A stretch of DNA of 64,000 bases from positions 33,088 through 97,087 of the IMG/VR virus record IMGVR_UViG_3300023179_007063. One strand, 5' to 3'. The position numbers were made by a program, and so were the translations under genes. Origin of the DNA: a virus. The notes beneath the pieces are model-generated. The model was not told the origin of the DNA, made no database searches, and was given only the letters and a program-made list of their open reading frames with translations. How positions within the stretch are numbered: the first letter of the stretch is position 1; the number at the start of each line of letters is the position of its first letter. Below are positions 44,820 through 53,574 of this stretch, one piece after another.

Positions 44820-46771
44820 AAAAGAGAAGAATACTTCCGAGAAGAGAAGTTTCCCGCCTGGATCCTGTCGACTTCATAAAGAAGTCGACAGGCGTCTTCA
44901 ATGACTTAGACACGATATTCTTCTCAGGAAGCATGACTCTAGATATGCCCAGCGGACTCCCGCGGGGCAATAGTCTCCCCCTGTACGTGTCTTCAACTTA
45001 CGGTCGACAACTTTCTGACATAGTGTCGCAGTCAGACGCTGAGGGCCTGTATGTCACAGGAACGATGACGTGGGACTCTTTCGACAGATTTGTATATTCT
45101 GATCCGCTGGTAAGCGGATCAGCAGATCCCTTCAAAGAAGATGCGCTATTCGATCAAGGAACACAAGACTTAAGCTTCTTCAGCACGGGGTCTGACCCGA
45201 AGATTGGGAATGGTTCACTAAGAAAGCCGCTGACTAGCAAGGTGCAGATAAAGAAGTCTTTTTCAGTCAAGACTCAACAAGTTCTACCTGCAGCTACAAG
45301 CAGTTTCTACTACTTTGATGTAGCTGCAGGATCTTGGATCATTCCGGATGCTGTCAAGCCCATCTTGACAGACCCTTTCAAGAAGACATCATTTCCCACC
45401 GTAGTCTTCTGTCCCCCATCAATCAATGGGACTAGCGGCAGCCTCTACATCGAAGACGCGATAGGATTTGACGCATATGGCAATTTCTTGGCCTCGGGAT
45501 CTCGAGACATTCTAAGACAAGGATCAGACACAAAATCGACGTATTACTTCCCCGCTGAGGAGAAGACTAACAGCAGCTTGTCAGTATTTCTAAGCATTCA
45601 GCAAGACAAGTCTTTTACAAACAGCCTTGAATTCAAGGCGCAGGACGCGCAACAGTTCGAAGTCACCATATCTAGGCCCTTCATGCTTGAAAAGGCTACT
45701 GTCAGCATACCCGTGTGTGCTGGACCGGACTGGTTTCTAGACAAGACTGTCTCTCTTTTCATCACGGGCTCCGGAGACGACTTAAAGAGTGGATCCAGCT
45801 ACTCTATTGCCAATGAATATAGCATCGGAAATTCAGGAGGCCCGGCAGTCTCTGTTGCCCTCTTACACCAGAAAAGATTTGTGATAAACGGTGCTGATCT
45901 AAGCATAAGAGACGTAATATGTCATGCTTCTTTCACACACTCAGGAGACGTCGCTGACGCCACCTACGACATCATACAGCGTAGAGACCCCGACAGAACG
46001 CTTGTGACACCTGCAGGAATCGGATCAGAAGAGAACGGAGCCAACGTCGGCTCAGTAGTCACAGTTCCCGACAACCTCTACTTCACAGGAAGTGTGAGCG
46101 TCAACATGACATCCAGGTCTGAATGTGGAATAGCAGGCCACGTCAATAGAGTCTTTCCAGGCTCCACTGTTACTAAGGCGGCTTCGCAATTAAAGACTGT
46201 TCTCTCTACGAAGAAATTCCCAGAGAAAGAAAAGTTTATCAATTTGGAGTCGAATGCTGCAGGAGAGTACGGAATCGGTATTGCAGCGATTGTGCCCTTT
46301 GGAAGATCTCATACAGGTCTCACCGGTGGCGGAACGTCTCCTTTTGGTAGAGACTTCTTGATGTACGACTTTGGTCCTGGATTCCGAAACCCTGGGTACT
46401 CGTCAAATACATCTACTGTTGATGAAGCTGTTAATAAGTTTAGTGATGTATATGACGGGTCTTCTCCCTTTGGGGTTCAAGGATATTCCAACAACATTGC
46501 TTCCAAAGACTCACCTTATCTACTGATGCCCGGTGACAAACTGATACTCTGCGCCACGAAGACGAGACCAGCATATCAGCATCTCATGGGCGTCAATGTC
46601 GCAGTTGGAAGTACAGTACCTCTCAATGTCGGAAAATTTACCTATACGTCATCTTCCTATTACAACTCTCTCAGAAGCGGTAGGGGTCATGACATAATGT
46701 TCAACACAGGAAGCATAGACATCACATTGTTCGGAACCTATGTAAGCAACGGCGGCGAGTACTCAAGATGA
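44816..46771 (+). CDS. virion structural protein, 651 aa
   Basis: The protein starts MKKRRILPRREVSRLDPVDF. It is Ser/Gly/Thr-rich, with many short beta-strand segments and repeated 'GS' turns (MTLDMPSGLPRGN, LYVTGTMTWDSF), typical of extended fibre or baseplate proteins. The basic N-terminus may be the attachment part. There are no enzyme motifs. It is coupled on both sides by 4-base overlaps to other structural genes. Confidence 0.55.
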   Translation: MKKRRILPRREVSRLDPVDFIKKSTGVFNDLDTIFFSGSMTLDMPSGLPRGNSLPLYVSSTYGRQLSDIVSQSDAEGLYVTGTMTWDSFDRFVYSDPLVSGSADPFKEDALFDQGTQDLSFFSTGSDPKIGNGSLRKPLTSKVQIKKSFSVKTQQVLPAATSSFYYFDVAAGSWIIPDAVKPILTDPFKKTSFPTVVFCPPSINGTSGSLYIEDAIGFDAYGNFLASGSRDILRQGSDTKSTYYFPAEEKTNSSLSVFLSIQQDKSFTNSLEFKAQDAQQFEVTISRPFMLEKATVSIPVCAGPDWFLDKTVSLFITGSGDDLKSGSSYSIANEYSIGNSGGPAVSVALLHQKRFVINGADLSIRDVICHASFTHSGDVADATYDIIQRRDPDRTLVTPAGIGSEENGANVGSVVTVPDNLYFTGSVSVNMTSRSECGIAGHVNRVFPGSTVTKAASQLKTVLSTKKFPEKEKFINLESNAAGEYGIGIAAIVPFGRSHTGLTGGGTSPFGRDFLMYDFGPGFRNPGYSSNTSTVDEAVNKFSDVYDGSSPFGVQGYSNNIASKDSPYLLMPGDKLILCATKTRPAYQHLMGVNVAVGSTVPLNVGKFTYTSSSYYNSLRSGRGHDIMFNTGSIDITLFGTYVSNGGEYSR

Positions 46772-49467
46772 GCTACACTAGAAACACTGTGTTCACAGAC
46801 GTTGTAAAGGACATAATAGGTGACGAGCCAGTGCTCGATCAGTTCGACATCGACTATAAGGCTCTCTTCTTTGGAAGTGTCATGGACGACTACATCACAG
46901 GATCGATGGTTGTCTACGATGACACAAACAAAGTCCTTCCTCTCAACGGTTCAGTCTATCGTAACATTCAACCTTCCGGAACAGGAAGGGGGTCCATACT
47001 CAGCAAGACAGCATGGCTGTTTCAACCGTCCAATTCTGAGCCAGGAACAAGCACCATTAATGTCAGCCCGTATGAGTCGACAAGAGTCACACCTGTTCAA
47101 ACTCTAAAGTCGAGTCAGTTTAGAACTTTCACAATGATAGATGAGAGAGAGCGGTTCTATGACAGCTGCCTTCCATCTCTCAAGTCTTCTCTCGCTGCTG
47201 ACGGCACATCTTTCTGGACGATATACGACGTGTCACCGTTTCTGTGGCTAAGTCCCGTAGCAAACACCGTGTACGATAAAATAGGATATATCAGGTTTAA
47301 TGACATAAATCTTCAACACATAGGAAACTTTCCGGCAGGAAGAGACCCTCTCACAAACAACAGCTGGACTTGGTCTTATCCGTATGAGACGAGATATAAT
47401 CCTGATCTGAGGTTCGCAAACACCGAAGAGATATTTGATGTTGGATCAACCAACTTGGCGACGACTTGGTTCCCAATACCGTTTCAGAAGGTCAATACAG
47501 CTGCTGGTACCATCCAACTAAAGGGATTTCTTCCGCTATTCTCTGGGAGATTTTCACAAGATGCGCTCGGCAGCGGTGGCGTTAATGGCCTTAGAAACAG
47601 CGAGTTTCTTCCTACGGGATCGGCCGTAGACAGTATGTACGGAACGGGATACATCATACCTGCTGACGTGGACTTCAGCAAAATAACATCGGGAATGGAA
47701 CACCAGACGGGATCAGCCCCCGTAGTCGACTTGATGAAAGCATTGTACGGCTTTGGAGACAATAATTGCGTTGGCTATGTGTATTCCGATCTTCTACAGG
47801 AAGCCAGCTCAAGCGCCTATTACAAGGACTTTAGTGGAAGCTTTGGAACACGTGCTTACAACATAGCAAGCTCTACAGATGCAGGAACGGGTAGCATAAA
47901 GTGGAACAACTCGTCTCAGGTGAATCCATGGACAGTCCTGCAGAGAGACGGCACCTCACTAAAGCCCTCGGGCATCACTTACAGTTACCTGTCGTCGTCA
48001 GTCTATTGGAGCAGTAGAAGTGACTCTGTTCTAGCTTCTGACACTGACACATCTCTATATGGCGGTCTGAGTGCAGGCAAGCATAGCACGTTTAGTCTGG
48101 ACGTGACGTCTTCAAATCCTTGGTGCTTTGCCTACAAGCGATACGTTGCTTCGGACACTTCTAACTATCTAGAGGTCTACATCAACAGAGCACGAACAGA
48201 GAGCATCGATGTCGCAAATGTAAAGATACCGATCGATTCAGTGCAACCGGGTGATGGCGGTGCATACGGACCAGGAGGATCTTCTGCACCTCCTAGAATA
48301 CTGCAGCCCTTCACGTCTTCCTACTACCCACCAGGTGAGTATAAGATCAACGTGTCTTATGTTAGAGACGTGCAGGCTTTATCATTCTCAGGATTTGCAG
48401 CAGGGGCTCTCAACGTTCTTTCAGCTTTCGAGGAGATGGCAGACACTTTAAAGAACAAGAACGCGATAAATTCTAACACCAATAAGTACGACGTCGTCGG
48501 CCCGAACCGTGTAGCTTCTGTAGGAAGTGCCAAAGATTCACTGATCAAGACGCCTGGTGCTTTCTCGTCTCCGTCTCTTCTCTCAGACATCAACAAGAAA
48601 GCACAGCAACAGCAGAAGACTTCTGTGAATGCTAACTCAGCTCTAATAGGCGCTGCTAAGACGATAGGATCAAGCACTCCTACTCTCATACCTGCCGCAA
48701 TACTGGGTAACACGGCGGAGCTAGTTCTCGGATCGAAGTCGACAGTAGACACGATCGACAGAGCTTTCATAAGCGAGATCAACATCATCACTTGGGACGC
48801 GATGTCGAGTAGTGATGTATTTAGCAAGAAGACAGCTGTCAGGATAGGGGGAAACAACTATCCTACATTCCGAAGAGTCGCCGTTGACACACGAGCTACA
48901 CTCGATAGCCTCTTCCCAGGTACACCAGAACAGAAGCTGAAATCTTCAAGACTGTACTCTTCTTACAACTTTGGAATTAAGCCTGTGATACGCGGCTGGA
49001 AGTACGGACTCTACAGCGGTATGCCGATGAACTCCAAAGCAGTGTTTAGAAGAGACCATTACGGTCACCTCAGAGACATGCTTGAGCAGAGGCCCTACAC
49101 GAAGTTCTATTACGAACAGAAGACGAGAGTTGCTGGCTCGGGCGTGCCTCCTGCCCCTGCCACATATCCGACGAACGGAGAAGAGAAACCAGGAGATTTA
49201 AGTCTTCCTGCAGTCTCTGTCAGGTTTGTCAAGAGACGCTATAAGCTTCTAGGAACTGCTAGTAACATCGGAGAGATGTATAATGTGGAGGTCGACCCAG
49301 AGTTGACACTGTCACACAACTTGAGCACAGAAGCCACTTCATCTATTCCCTACTTTGACAACATCTCACGCGAGAGAGACGAGTCGTCTTATGCAAAGAG
49401 CAGAGACGCTAGCGTCGTCGTAGCAAAGTACGACTTCGATCTCAGTAGCGGCTTGGTGATCAAATGA
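46768..49467 (+). CDS. large virion structural protein, 899 aa
   Basis: It starts MSYTRNTVFTDVVKDIIGDE. It is rich in Ser, Tyr, Asn and aromatic residues, with beta-rich segments (ISPFLWLSPVAN-like SPFLWLSPVANTVYDKIGY) and a helical Ala-rich region near 545-640 (SFSGFAAGALNVLSAFEEM, QQQQKTSVNANSALIGAAK). The C-terminal third is compact and Tyr-rich (LRDMLEQRPYTKFYYEQKTR). No enzymatic motif. Likely a fibre or baseplate periphery protein, coupled to the next fibre gene by ATGA. Confidence 0.55.
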   Translation: MSYTRNTVFTDVVKDIIGDEPVLDQFDIDYKALFFGSVMDDYITGSMVVYDDTNKVLPLNGSVYRNIQPSGTGRGSILSKTAWLFQPSNSEPGTSTINVSPYESTRVTPVQTLKSSQFRTFTMIDERERFYDSCLPSLKSSLAADGTSFWTIYDVSPFLWLSPVANTVYDKIGYIRFNDINLQHIGNFPAGRDPLTNNSWTWSYPYETRYNPDLRFANTEEIFDVGSTNLATTWFPIPFQKVNTAAGTIQLKGFLPLFSGRFSQDALGSGGVNGLRNSEFLPTGSAVDSMYGTGYIIPADVDFSKITSGMEHQTGSAPVVDLMKALYGFGDNNCVGYVYSDLLQEASSSAYYKDFSGSFGTRAYNIASSTDAGTGSIKWNNSSQVNPWTVLQRDGTSLKPSGITYSYLSSSVYWSSRSDSVLASDTDTSLYGGLSAGKHSTFSLDVTSSNPWCFAYKRYVASDTSNYLEVYINRARTESIDVANVKIPIDSVQPGDGGAYGPGGSSAPPRILQPFTSSYYPPGEYKINVSYVRDVQALSFSGFAAGALNVLSAFEEMADTLKNKNAINSNTNKYDVVGPNRVASVGSAKDSLIKTPGAFSSPSLLSDINKKAQQQQKTSVNANSALIGAAKTIGSSTPTLIPAAILGNTAELVLGSKSTVDTIDRAFISEINIITWDAMSSSDVFSKKTAVRIGGNNYPTFRRVAVDTRATLDSLFPGTPEQKLKSSRLYSSYNFGIKPVIRGWKYGLYSGMPMNSKAVFRRDHYGHLRDMLEQRPYTKFYYEQKTRVAGSGVPPAPATYPTNGEEKPGDLSLPAVSVRFVKRRYKLLGTASNIGEMYNVEVDPELTLSHNLSTEATSSIPYFDNISRERDESSYAKSRDASVVVAKYDFDLSSGLVIK

Positions 49468-51572
49468 TAGAGAAGAGCAAGAGCGATCTCTTCTATCTAG
49501 CGAAGGATGAAAAGAGCGGAGAGGCGAAGCGCCTCGCGGCGGCGACCGACGTACAGATAGGAACAGAGAGCAAGCCTTCAGAGCTTCAGATCACAGGAAG
49601 AATATCTCACAGTCTACAGACAGTAGAACTAGCTGTGAACCAGACGGCTCAGATGGATAACAACACGACGTACCTCCTCGTGTATGCATACGGTGCTGTG
49701 GGGCCCGTTGGCGTGGTGCTACCTGCCAGCCCGCGCAAGGGACAGGTATGCACTATTAAAGATGCAAGTGGAAACTCAAGCACCTATAACATAGTGGTGC
49801 ATGCTTCAGGGGTGGCAATGATAGACGGTCAGCCCATGAGAATGTTATCTGCTGACTACGGAAGTGTGTCGTTCATTTGGGGTGGCGCACAGTGGCATGT
49901 CGTCGGTTTCTCCGAGACGATCGTGATACCGGAAATTCCTGATCCAGCACCTCCGCCTCGACAACCTATCGACGGAAAAAACGGTGACACAGGGCCTAAG
50001 GGTGACACAGGACCTGCAGGTACCAACGGAGTCAACGGTGACACAGGACCTGCAGGATCAGACGCATACGAATACACTTTGTATCCTGCTTCTATTGGAC
50101 TCAATGCCGCTCCCACAGGAGTCGTGTACAGCTATGCTAGGACTTCTACTGTAATAAAAGCTTACAAGGGATCGACAGCACTCACGCCTGTCGCAGGTAC
50201 AAGTCCATCGACAGGACAGTTTGCAGTCAGCGAAGTCGTCAGCTCGACGGGAATTGTACCTGACATAACTCTAGGATCACCAAAGACCCAGAATATCGCT
50301 AATAAAGAGATGGACTACGGCACAATGTCAGGAATGTCTAACAACGTGTCGACTGCCTACATCGACTACACGCTGTACCTCGAGAGCAACACAAACACAA
50401 GAGTATTGCGACAAACAATTACGAAGACCATCGACGGAACAACAGGACCAACAGGACCAACAGGACCGACAGGACCGACAGGACCGACAGGAGAGAATGG
50501 CATCTCTAGAGATGCACTCGTCGTCGCGGGGGGAGAAGGTGACTATTCTCTCGCATACTCATATGACGGTGGAGAAACTTGGACAGGTGTTGCAGGATCA
50601 TCGAGCATCATTCAACAATGCTATGGAGTGGCCTGGAATGGCAGCACGTGGATTGCTGTCGGCAATAGAGGCACAGGAACTCACTCCATAGCTTTGTCTG
50701 CAAATGGTACAAGCTGGGCAGGTGTATACAATGTATCCGATATATGGGGCGCAAATGCTGTTATTAAATGCGTCGCATGGAACGGATATGCATGGGTAAT
50801 TGGCGGGTATCAAGGTACCACAGCGAAGCTGGCGTTTTCTCTTGATAACGGTGTGTCTTGGTCGTCATTTGCAGGAGAAAGTACGTTAACGAGCACTCCT
50901 AGTTACACTTCTATAAATGCTCTCACACGTGTTTTGAACACTTACGAAGGATCGACTGTATTCGATCTAATTGCTGTTGGTTCAACAAGCTCGGGTAACA
51001 GCAGCTACCCTCTTTATATCAATGCTTCCGGAACCATCACGCGGATGGCGGCCGCGAGTGGTTTTCAATACAGCGGCAATGGAATAGCTTCAAATGCAAA
51101 CTACGTCGTTGCAGTCGGAGCTGTGTCAAATAACACGGCACCCAGAACTCTTTACATTCATCTGCCCTGTGCTGCTGGTGGTGCATGGTCAAATGCAACG
51201 ACGTCCGGAATGGTACCTGACTTTGGCGATATAGGCAATGCAGTGGTGTGGAACGGTCTCACTTGGGTTGCAGCTGGGGGCAACGCTACTGCATCCGGAG
51301 GTACGGTCATCAAACGATCGACAAACTACAACAGCCCAAGTGACTGGCTAGGCGTGGCGGTATCTCCTGCAATAATTGGTCCTGGAAGAGCATTGTGCTG
51401 GAACGGGTCAAGATGGATTGCACAAGGCAACAAAGACGAAAACAGCACAACAATGTACACTGACGACTTCACGGGAAGTTCGTCATGGCATGCCGGTCTT
51501 CGGGGAGGCGAATCAGTATTCACTGTAGGATACTGCTTGGCGTCGAGGCACGTTGTTCTTCCTCAGATTTAA
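49464..51572 (+). CDS. tail fibre with collagen-like segments and beta-propeller head
   Basis: The 702-aa protein has an N-terminal attachment region (about 1-165) and a first collagen-like segment (DGKNGDTGPKGDTGPAG, about 172-200). After a beta-rich linker comes a second, pure GPT stretch (five repeats, about 326-342). The C-terminal ~340 residues contain five or six repeats of 'VAWNG..W(I/V)A.G' with Asp-box-like 'S.DGG..W' elements (YSYDGGETWT, FSLDNGVSWS), so a sialidase-like beta-propeller is likely. Such heads bind or hydrolyse glycans; no catalytic residues can be assigned. It is the last plus-strand gene before the convergent minus block. Confidence 0.72.
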   Translation: MIEKSKSDLFYLAKDEKSGEAKRLAAATDVQIGTESKPSELQITGRISHSLQTVELAVNQTAQMDNNTTYLLVYAYGAVGPVGVVLPASPRKGQVCTIKDASGNSSTYNIVVHASGVAMIDGQPMRMLSADYGSVSFIWGGAQWHVVGFSETIVIPEIPDPAPPPRQPIDGKNGDTGPKGDTGPAGTNGVNGDTGPAGSDAYEYTLYPASIGLNAAPTGVVYSYARTSTVIKAYKGSTALTPVAGTSPSTGQFAVSEVVSSTGIVPDITLGSPKTQNIANKEMDYGTMSGMSNNVSTAYIDYTLYLESNTNTRVLRQTITKTIDGTTGPTGPTGPTGPTGPTGENGISRDALVVAGGEGDYSLAYSYDGGETWTGVAGSSSIIQQCYGVAWNGSTWIAVGNRGTGTHSIALSANGTSWAGVYNVSDIWGANAVIKCVAWNGYAWVIGGYQGTTAKLAFSLDNGVSWSSFAGESTLTSTPSYTSINALTRVLNTYEGSTVFDLIAVGSTSSGNSSYPLYINASGTITRMAAASGFQYSGNGIASNANYVVAVGAVSNNTAPRTLYIHLPCAAGGAWSNATTSGMVPDFGDIGNAVVWNGLTWVAAGGNATASGGTVIKRSTNYNSPSDWLGVAVSPAIIGPGRALCWNGSRWIAQGNKDENSTTMYTDDFTGSSSWHAGLRGGESVFTVGYCLASRHVVLPQI
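50443..50492. repeat. 9-bp tandem repeat coding Gly-Pro-Thr
   Basis: The near-identical unit ACAGGACCA or ACAGGACCG is repeated in phase, encoding GPT triplets within the fibre gene. Copy number could change by slippage without a frameshift, altering stalk length. Confidence 0.85.
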
Positions 51573-51580
51573 GCCGCGAC

Positions 51581-52063
51581 TTAATTAAGTAACTTCTTTT
51601 CAGGTAGTTTCGTCTTGCCGTCCACGACGTCGTCGAACAAATCGGACAAATCAAGCTTAGGTTTGTTCCTGCCCTTTATCTGAGTTACTTTGAGCAGCTT
51701 GTGGCGCTTACCGTTCCACGGTATCGTTCCACCGGACACCCATCCGCTATACGTCTCGACATAGGATCCGCCGATGGCGTTCGTTGGTGTCTGTATTCCG
51801 TAGTGCTTCGCGAGCCGAATTCTCTCAAACATCTCCGACTCAGGCGTCTCGACGAAAGAGGAGTTATCACCGTCGTATATGTACTCCGCACCCATCCACT
51901 CGACCTCCAAGAAGTCGTCGCGTTCTAGCGTTACGTTGCAGCAGTACTCTCCGTCTGGCTCGGGTGTCGACATGCCGAGGTAATAGACAGCTTCGGGAGA
52001 GTCGAACAACGTGAAAGACCACCCTTTGGCTGGGGTCTTCAGGGTCAAACGTACTTTCTTCAT
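51581..52063 (-). CDS. uncharacterised protein, 160 aa
   Basis: The protein begins MKKVRLTLKTPAKGWSFTLF and reads as mixed alpha/beta, with ERDDFLEVEWMGAEYIYDGD and RLAKHYGIQTPTNAIGGSYV. No family is recognised. It converges with the fibre gene; only 8 bases separate the stop codons, and the shared gap contains the perfect 12-bp palindrome ACTTAATTAAGT (51580-51591). It is the last gene of the minus-strand accessory block. Confidence 0.55.
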   Translation of the reverse strand: MKKVRLTLKTPAKGWSFTLFDSPEAVYYLGMSTPEPDGEYCCNVTLERDDFLEVEWMGAEYIYDGDNSSFVETPESEMFERIRLAKHYGIQTPTNAIGGSYVETYSGWVSGGTIPWNGKRHKLLKVTQIKGRNKPKLDLSDLFDDVVDGKTKLPEKKLLN

Positions 52064-52082
52064 CTTTGTAAATAGTACTTCG

Positions 52083-52685
52083 CTATGAAGCTTTCGTATC
52101 TAGATACTTCTTCTTGATGACAGTTCGAAGTCCGGGATTGACACGAAGCGCCTCAGGCATAATGCGGTGTCGGATGAGGTTCCGCATGTACCTCTCGTCT
52201 GTGTTAGACGCGTCATCGATCCACTGCAAGTCTCGTTTTTTCGCCCAAGAGATGAGCTCAGACTTCGGAGTGACGAGGAAGGGTCGAACCACGTTTCCCC
52301 TCCTATAAGGAAGAAGCTTCGACGCACCGTGGAGAGATGAGAAGATCCATGTCTCGACAGCGTCGTCGAGGTGGTGGGCTGTGACGATAGGATCTTCGAA
52401 CTGAGTCAAAAACTCGTAGCGACAGTTGCGCCAGTACTCTTCCTGAGACTCGTCGGACGGCTTGGGGCCGGTGATGTGTCCGACGGTGAGGGGGACCTCA
52501 CGGTCAAGCGCGAAACTCTTTGCAAAGTTCAAGGCCTCATCGGAGGTCTTGGTTCCGTGATGGAAAAAGGCCAAGGAAACGTCTCGTTTACCATTTATGA
52601 GGAAGTCCGTAATTGCTACGGAATCAACTCCTCCTGAGAAGGCTACGATACATTTCCTTGGAAGACTTCCGATGAATCGAATCAT
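52083..52685 (-). CDS. tilS: TilS-like tRNA(Ile)-lysidine synthase, N-terminal domain type
   Basis: I start at ATG 52685 (MIRFIGSLPRKCIVAFSGG) because the longer frame runs into the adjacent tRNA gene. The 200-aa protein has the PP-loop ATP-pyrophosphatase motif SGGVDS at 17-22, then TAHHLDDAVETWIFSSLHGA and WIDDASNTDERYMRNLIRHR, which are specific TilS signatures. It corresponds to the catalytic N-terminal domain only; E. coli TilS has about 430 aa. TilS places lysidine at C34 of tRNA-Ile(CAU) so that it reads AUA. The gene starts just 6 bases past a CAU-anticodon tRNA, its likely substrate. Confidence 0.88.
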   Translation of the reverse strand: MIRFIGSLPRKCIVAFSGGVDSVAITDFLINGKRDVSLAFFHHGTKTSDEALNFAKSFALDREVPLTVGHITGPKPSDESQEEYWRNCRYEFLTQFEDPIVTAHHLDDAVETWIFSSLHGASKLLPYRRGNVVRPFLVTPKSELISWAKKRDLQWIDDASNTDERYMRNLIRHRIMPEALRVNPGLRTVIKKKYLDTKAS

Positions 52686-52690
52686 TGTCT

Positions 52691-53005
52691 TGGTGGAACC
52701 ATTCGGACTTGAACCGAAAACCCGCTGATTCACGTTTGTGTTAATTTCTTAACTCCGTGGACTATATCATCATCCTCAGCTTTACCTGTTAGGATGTCGG
52801 ACGCTTTATCCCGTATTACGTTGAAAGTTTCGTTCAACACCGGGTAGTCTCTACACCTTTCTACCACGCTTGGTAGACTTGGCTCGGGATTACCTTATCT
52901 TGCGACTTAGGCTTCCCCGAATTCATCCGATTTTCGACAATCATTTCTGATTGAAGTCACCTTTTGCGATGAGTCAGCTGCTCTAACCGATTGAGCTATG
53001 GTTCC
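52691..53005 (-). tRNA. tRNA with CAU anticodon, split by group I intron (Ile2 favoured)
   Basis: Exon 1 is 53005-52969 and exon 2 is 52730-52691; together they give a 77-nt tRNA with encoded CCA. Acceptor GGAACCA pairs fully with TGGTTCC, the D arm is GCTC/GAGC, the anticodon stem GCTGA/TCAGC encloses CTCATAA (anticodon CAT), and the T stem is TTCGG/CCGAA around TTCAAGT. A paired 1-72 position rules out an initiator tRNA. Elongator Met or Ile2 both carry CAT; the adjacent tilS gene and similarity of the GCAG.CGACTCATAATCG-like region to E. coli Ile2 favour Ile2. Confidence 0.93.
52731..52968 (-). ncRNA. complete 238-nt group I intron in the tRNA anticodon loop
   Basis: All core helices are readable on the minus strand: P1 UCAU (52972-52969, exon) with GUGA (52960-52957), giving U-G at the splice site; P2 CAATCA-GAAA-TGATTG (52953-52938); P3 TCGGAT (52930-52925) with GTCCGA (52802-52797); P4 TCGGG (52920-52916) with CCCGA (52888-52884); P6 TCTACCA/TGGTAGA; P7 GACTA (52849-52845) with TAGTC (52764-52760); P8 CATCCT/AGGATG; J8/7 ATGATA; P9 GTTAA-GAAA-TTAAC; terminal G at 52731. 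An extra stem lies between P7 and P3 (P7.1-like). Both L2 and L9 are GAAA tetraloops. There is no ORF. The intron interrupts the gene directly 3' of the anticodon. Confidence 0.93.
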
Positions 53006-53033
53006 GTATTGAAAGTTGTGTTTATTCCTTTCG

Positions 53034-53116
53034 TGCTCAGGGTGGGAATCGAACCCACACGGGAGTTACCCCGGCTGATTTTGAGTCAGCTGCGTCTGCC
53101 GTTTCGCCACCAGAGC
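53034..53116 (-). tRNA. tRNA-Leu, anticodon CAA
   Basis: This is a type II tRNA: acceptor GCTCTGG/CCTGAGC with one U-U mismatch at 5-68, anticodon stem GCTGA/TCAGC around CTCAAAA (anticodon CAA), a long variable arm (CGGGGTAACTCCCG), and T arm GTGGG/CCCAC around TTCGATT. CCA is not encoded (CGA follows the discriminator). It sits 28 bases upstream of the intron-split tRNA on the same strand and shares its anticodon-stem sequence. Confidence 0.9.
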
Positions 53117-53162
53117 GTCTCTACCTCTTCATCATAAGGTAGCTGTGCTCTAGTTTACACTG

Positions 53163-53558
53163 TCACAACAGCTTAAGTCTTCCTGTGATCTCATCGATGA
53201 TGTCAGATGCATCCGGACCTACAGCGATGGCCGCTAGTTGTTCCACTGTGTCAGACTTCTCGTCGTCAGGATCTGACTTGCGCTGGGTCGTTACAGAATG
53301 CGTGGAGAGACCATGCTTCTCAGCTTTAAATGCGACAGCTTCAAGTGCGCCTAGGGACGCGACGCCCAACACTACAACCTGCGGATCATTGATCCATGCA
53401 GATTCCTCTTTTGACAGTTCGACGTGTAGGACTTCGAGACGAGCAGAGTCGTCGTTTTCTAAGAAGAATCTCATCGATGCTTTCGCAACAAGAGCTGCCA
53501 TCTCTGCACGTCGGAGCCGCAGGTCGCGACGCACCACGACTACTTGCTTGGTTCTCAT
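53163..53558 (-). CDS. peptidyl-tRNA hydrolase, PTH2 family
   Basis: The 131-aa protein matches PTH2: KQVVVVRRDLRLRRAEMAAL at 4-23 (the 'VVR.DL.M..GK..AQ.AHA' region), WINDPQVVVLGVASLGALEA, KAEKHGLSTHSVTTQ, and the terminal AIAVGPDASDIIDEITGRLK, the family's 'A.GP.....ID..TG.LKL' end. PTH2 releases peptides from prematurely dropped peptidyl-tRNA. Its place beside phage tRNA genes and TilS suggests that the phage maintains its tRNA pool. The usual 'AQ.AHA' reads 'ALVAKA', so activity is likely but not certain. Confidence 0.82.
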   Translation of the reverse strand: MRTKQVVVVRRDLRLRRAEMAALVAKASMRFFLENDDSARLEVLHVELSKEESAWINDPQVVVLGVASLGALEAVAFKAEKHGLSTHSVTTQRKSDPDDEKSDTVEQLAAIAVGPDASDIIDEITGRLKLL

Positions 53559-53574
53559 GGTATCTACCTAGATT

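Noticed and set aside
51580-51591. 12-bp palindrome ACTTAATTAAGT as a bidirectional terminator
   Set aside because: It is AT-rich with no loop and no U-tracts; it merely contains the stop of the minus-strand gene and lies just past the fibre stop.
52686-52733. extended TilS start at 52733
   Set aside because: The extension is the 3' part of the tRNA gene read on the same strand.
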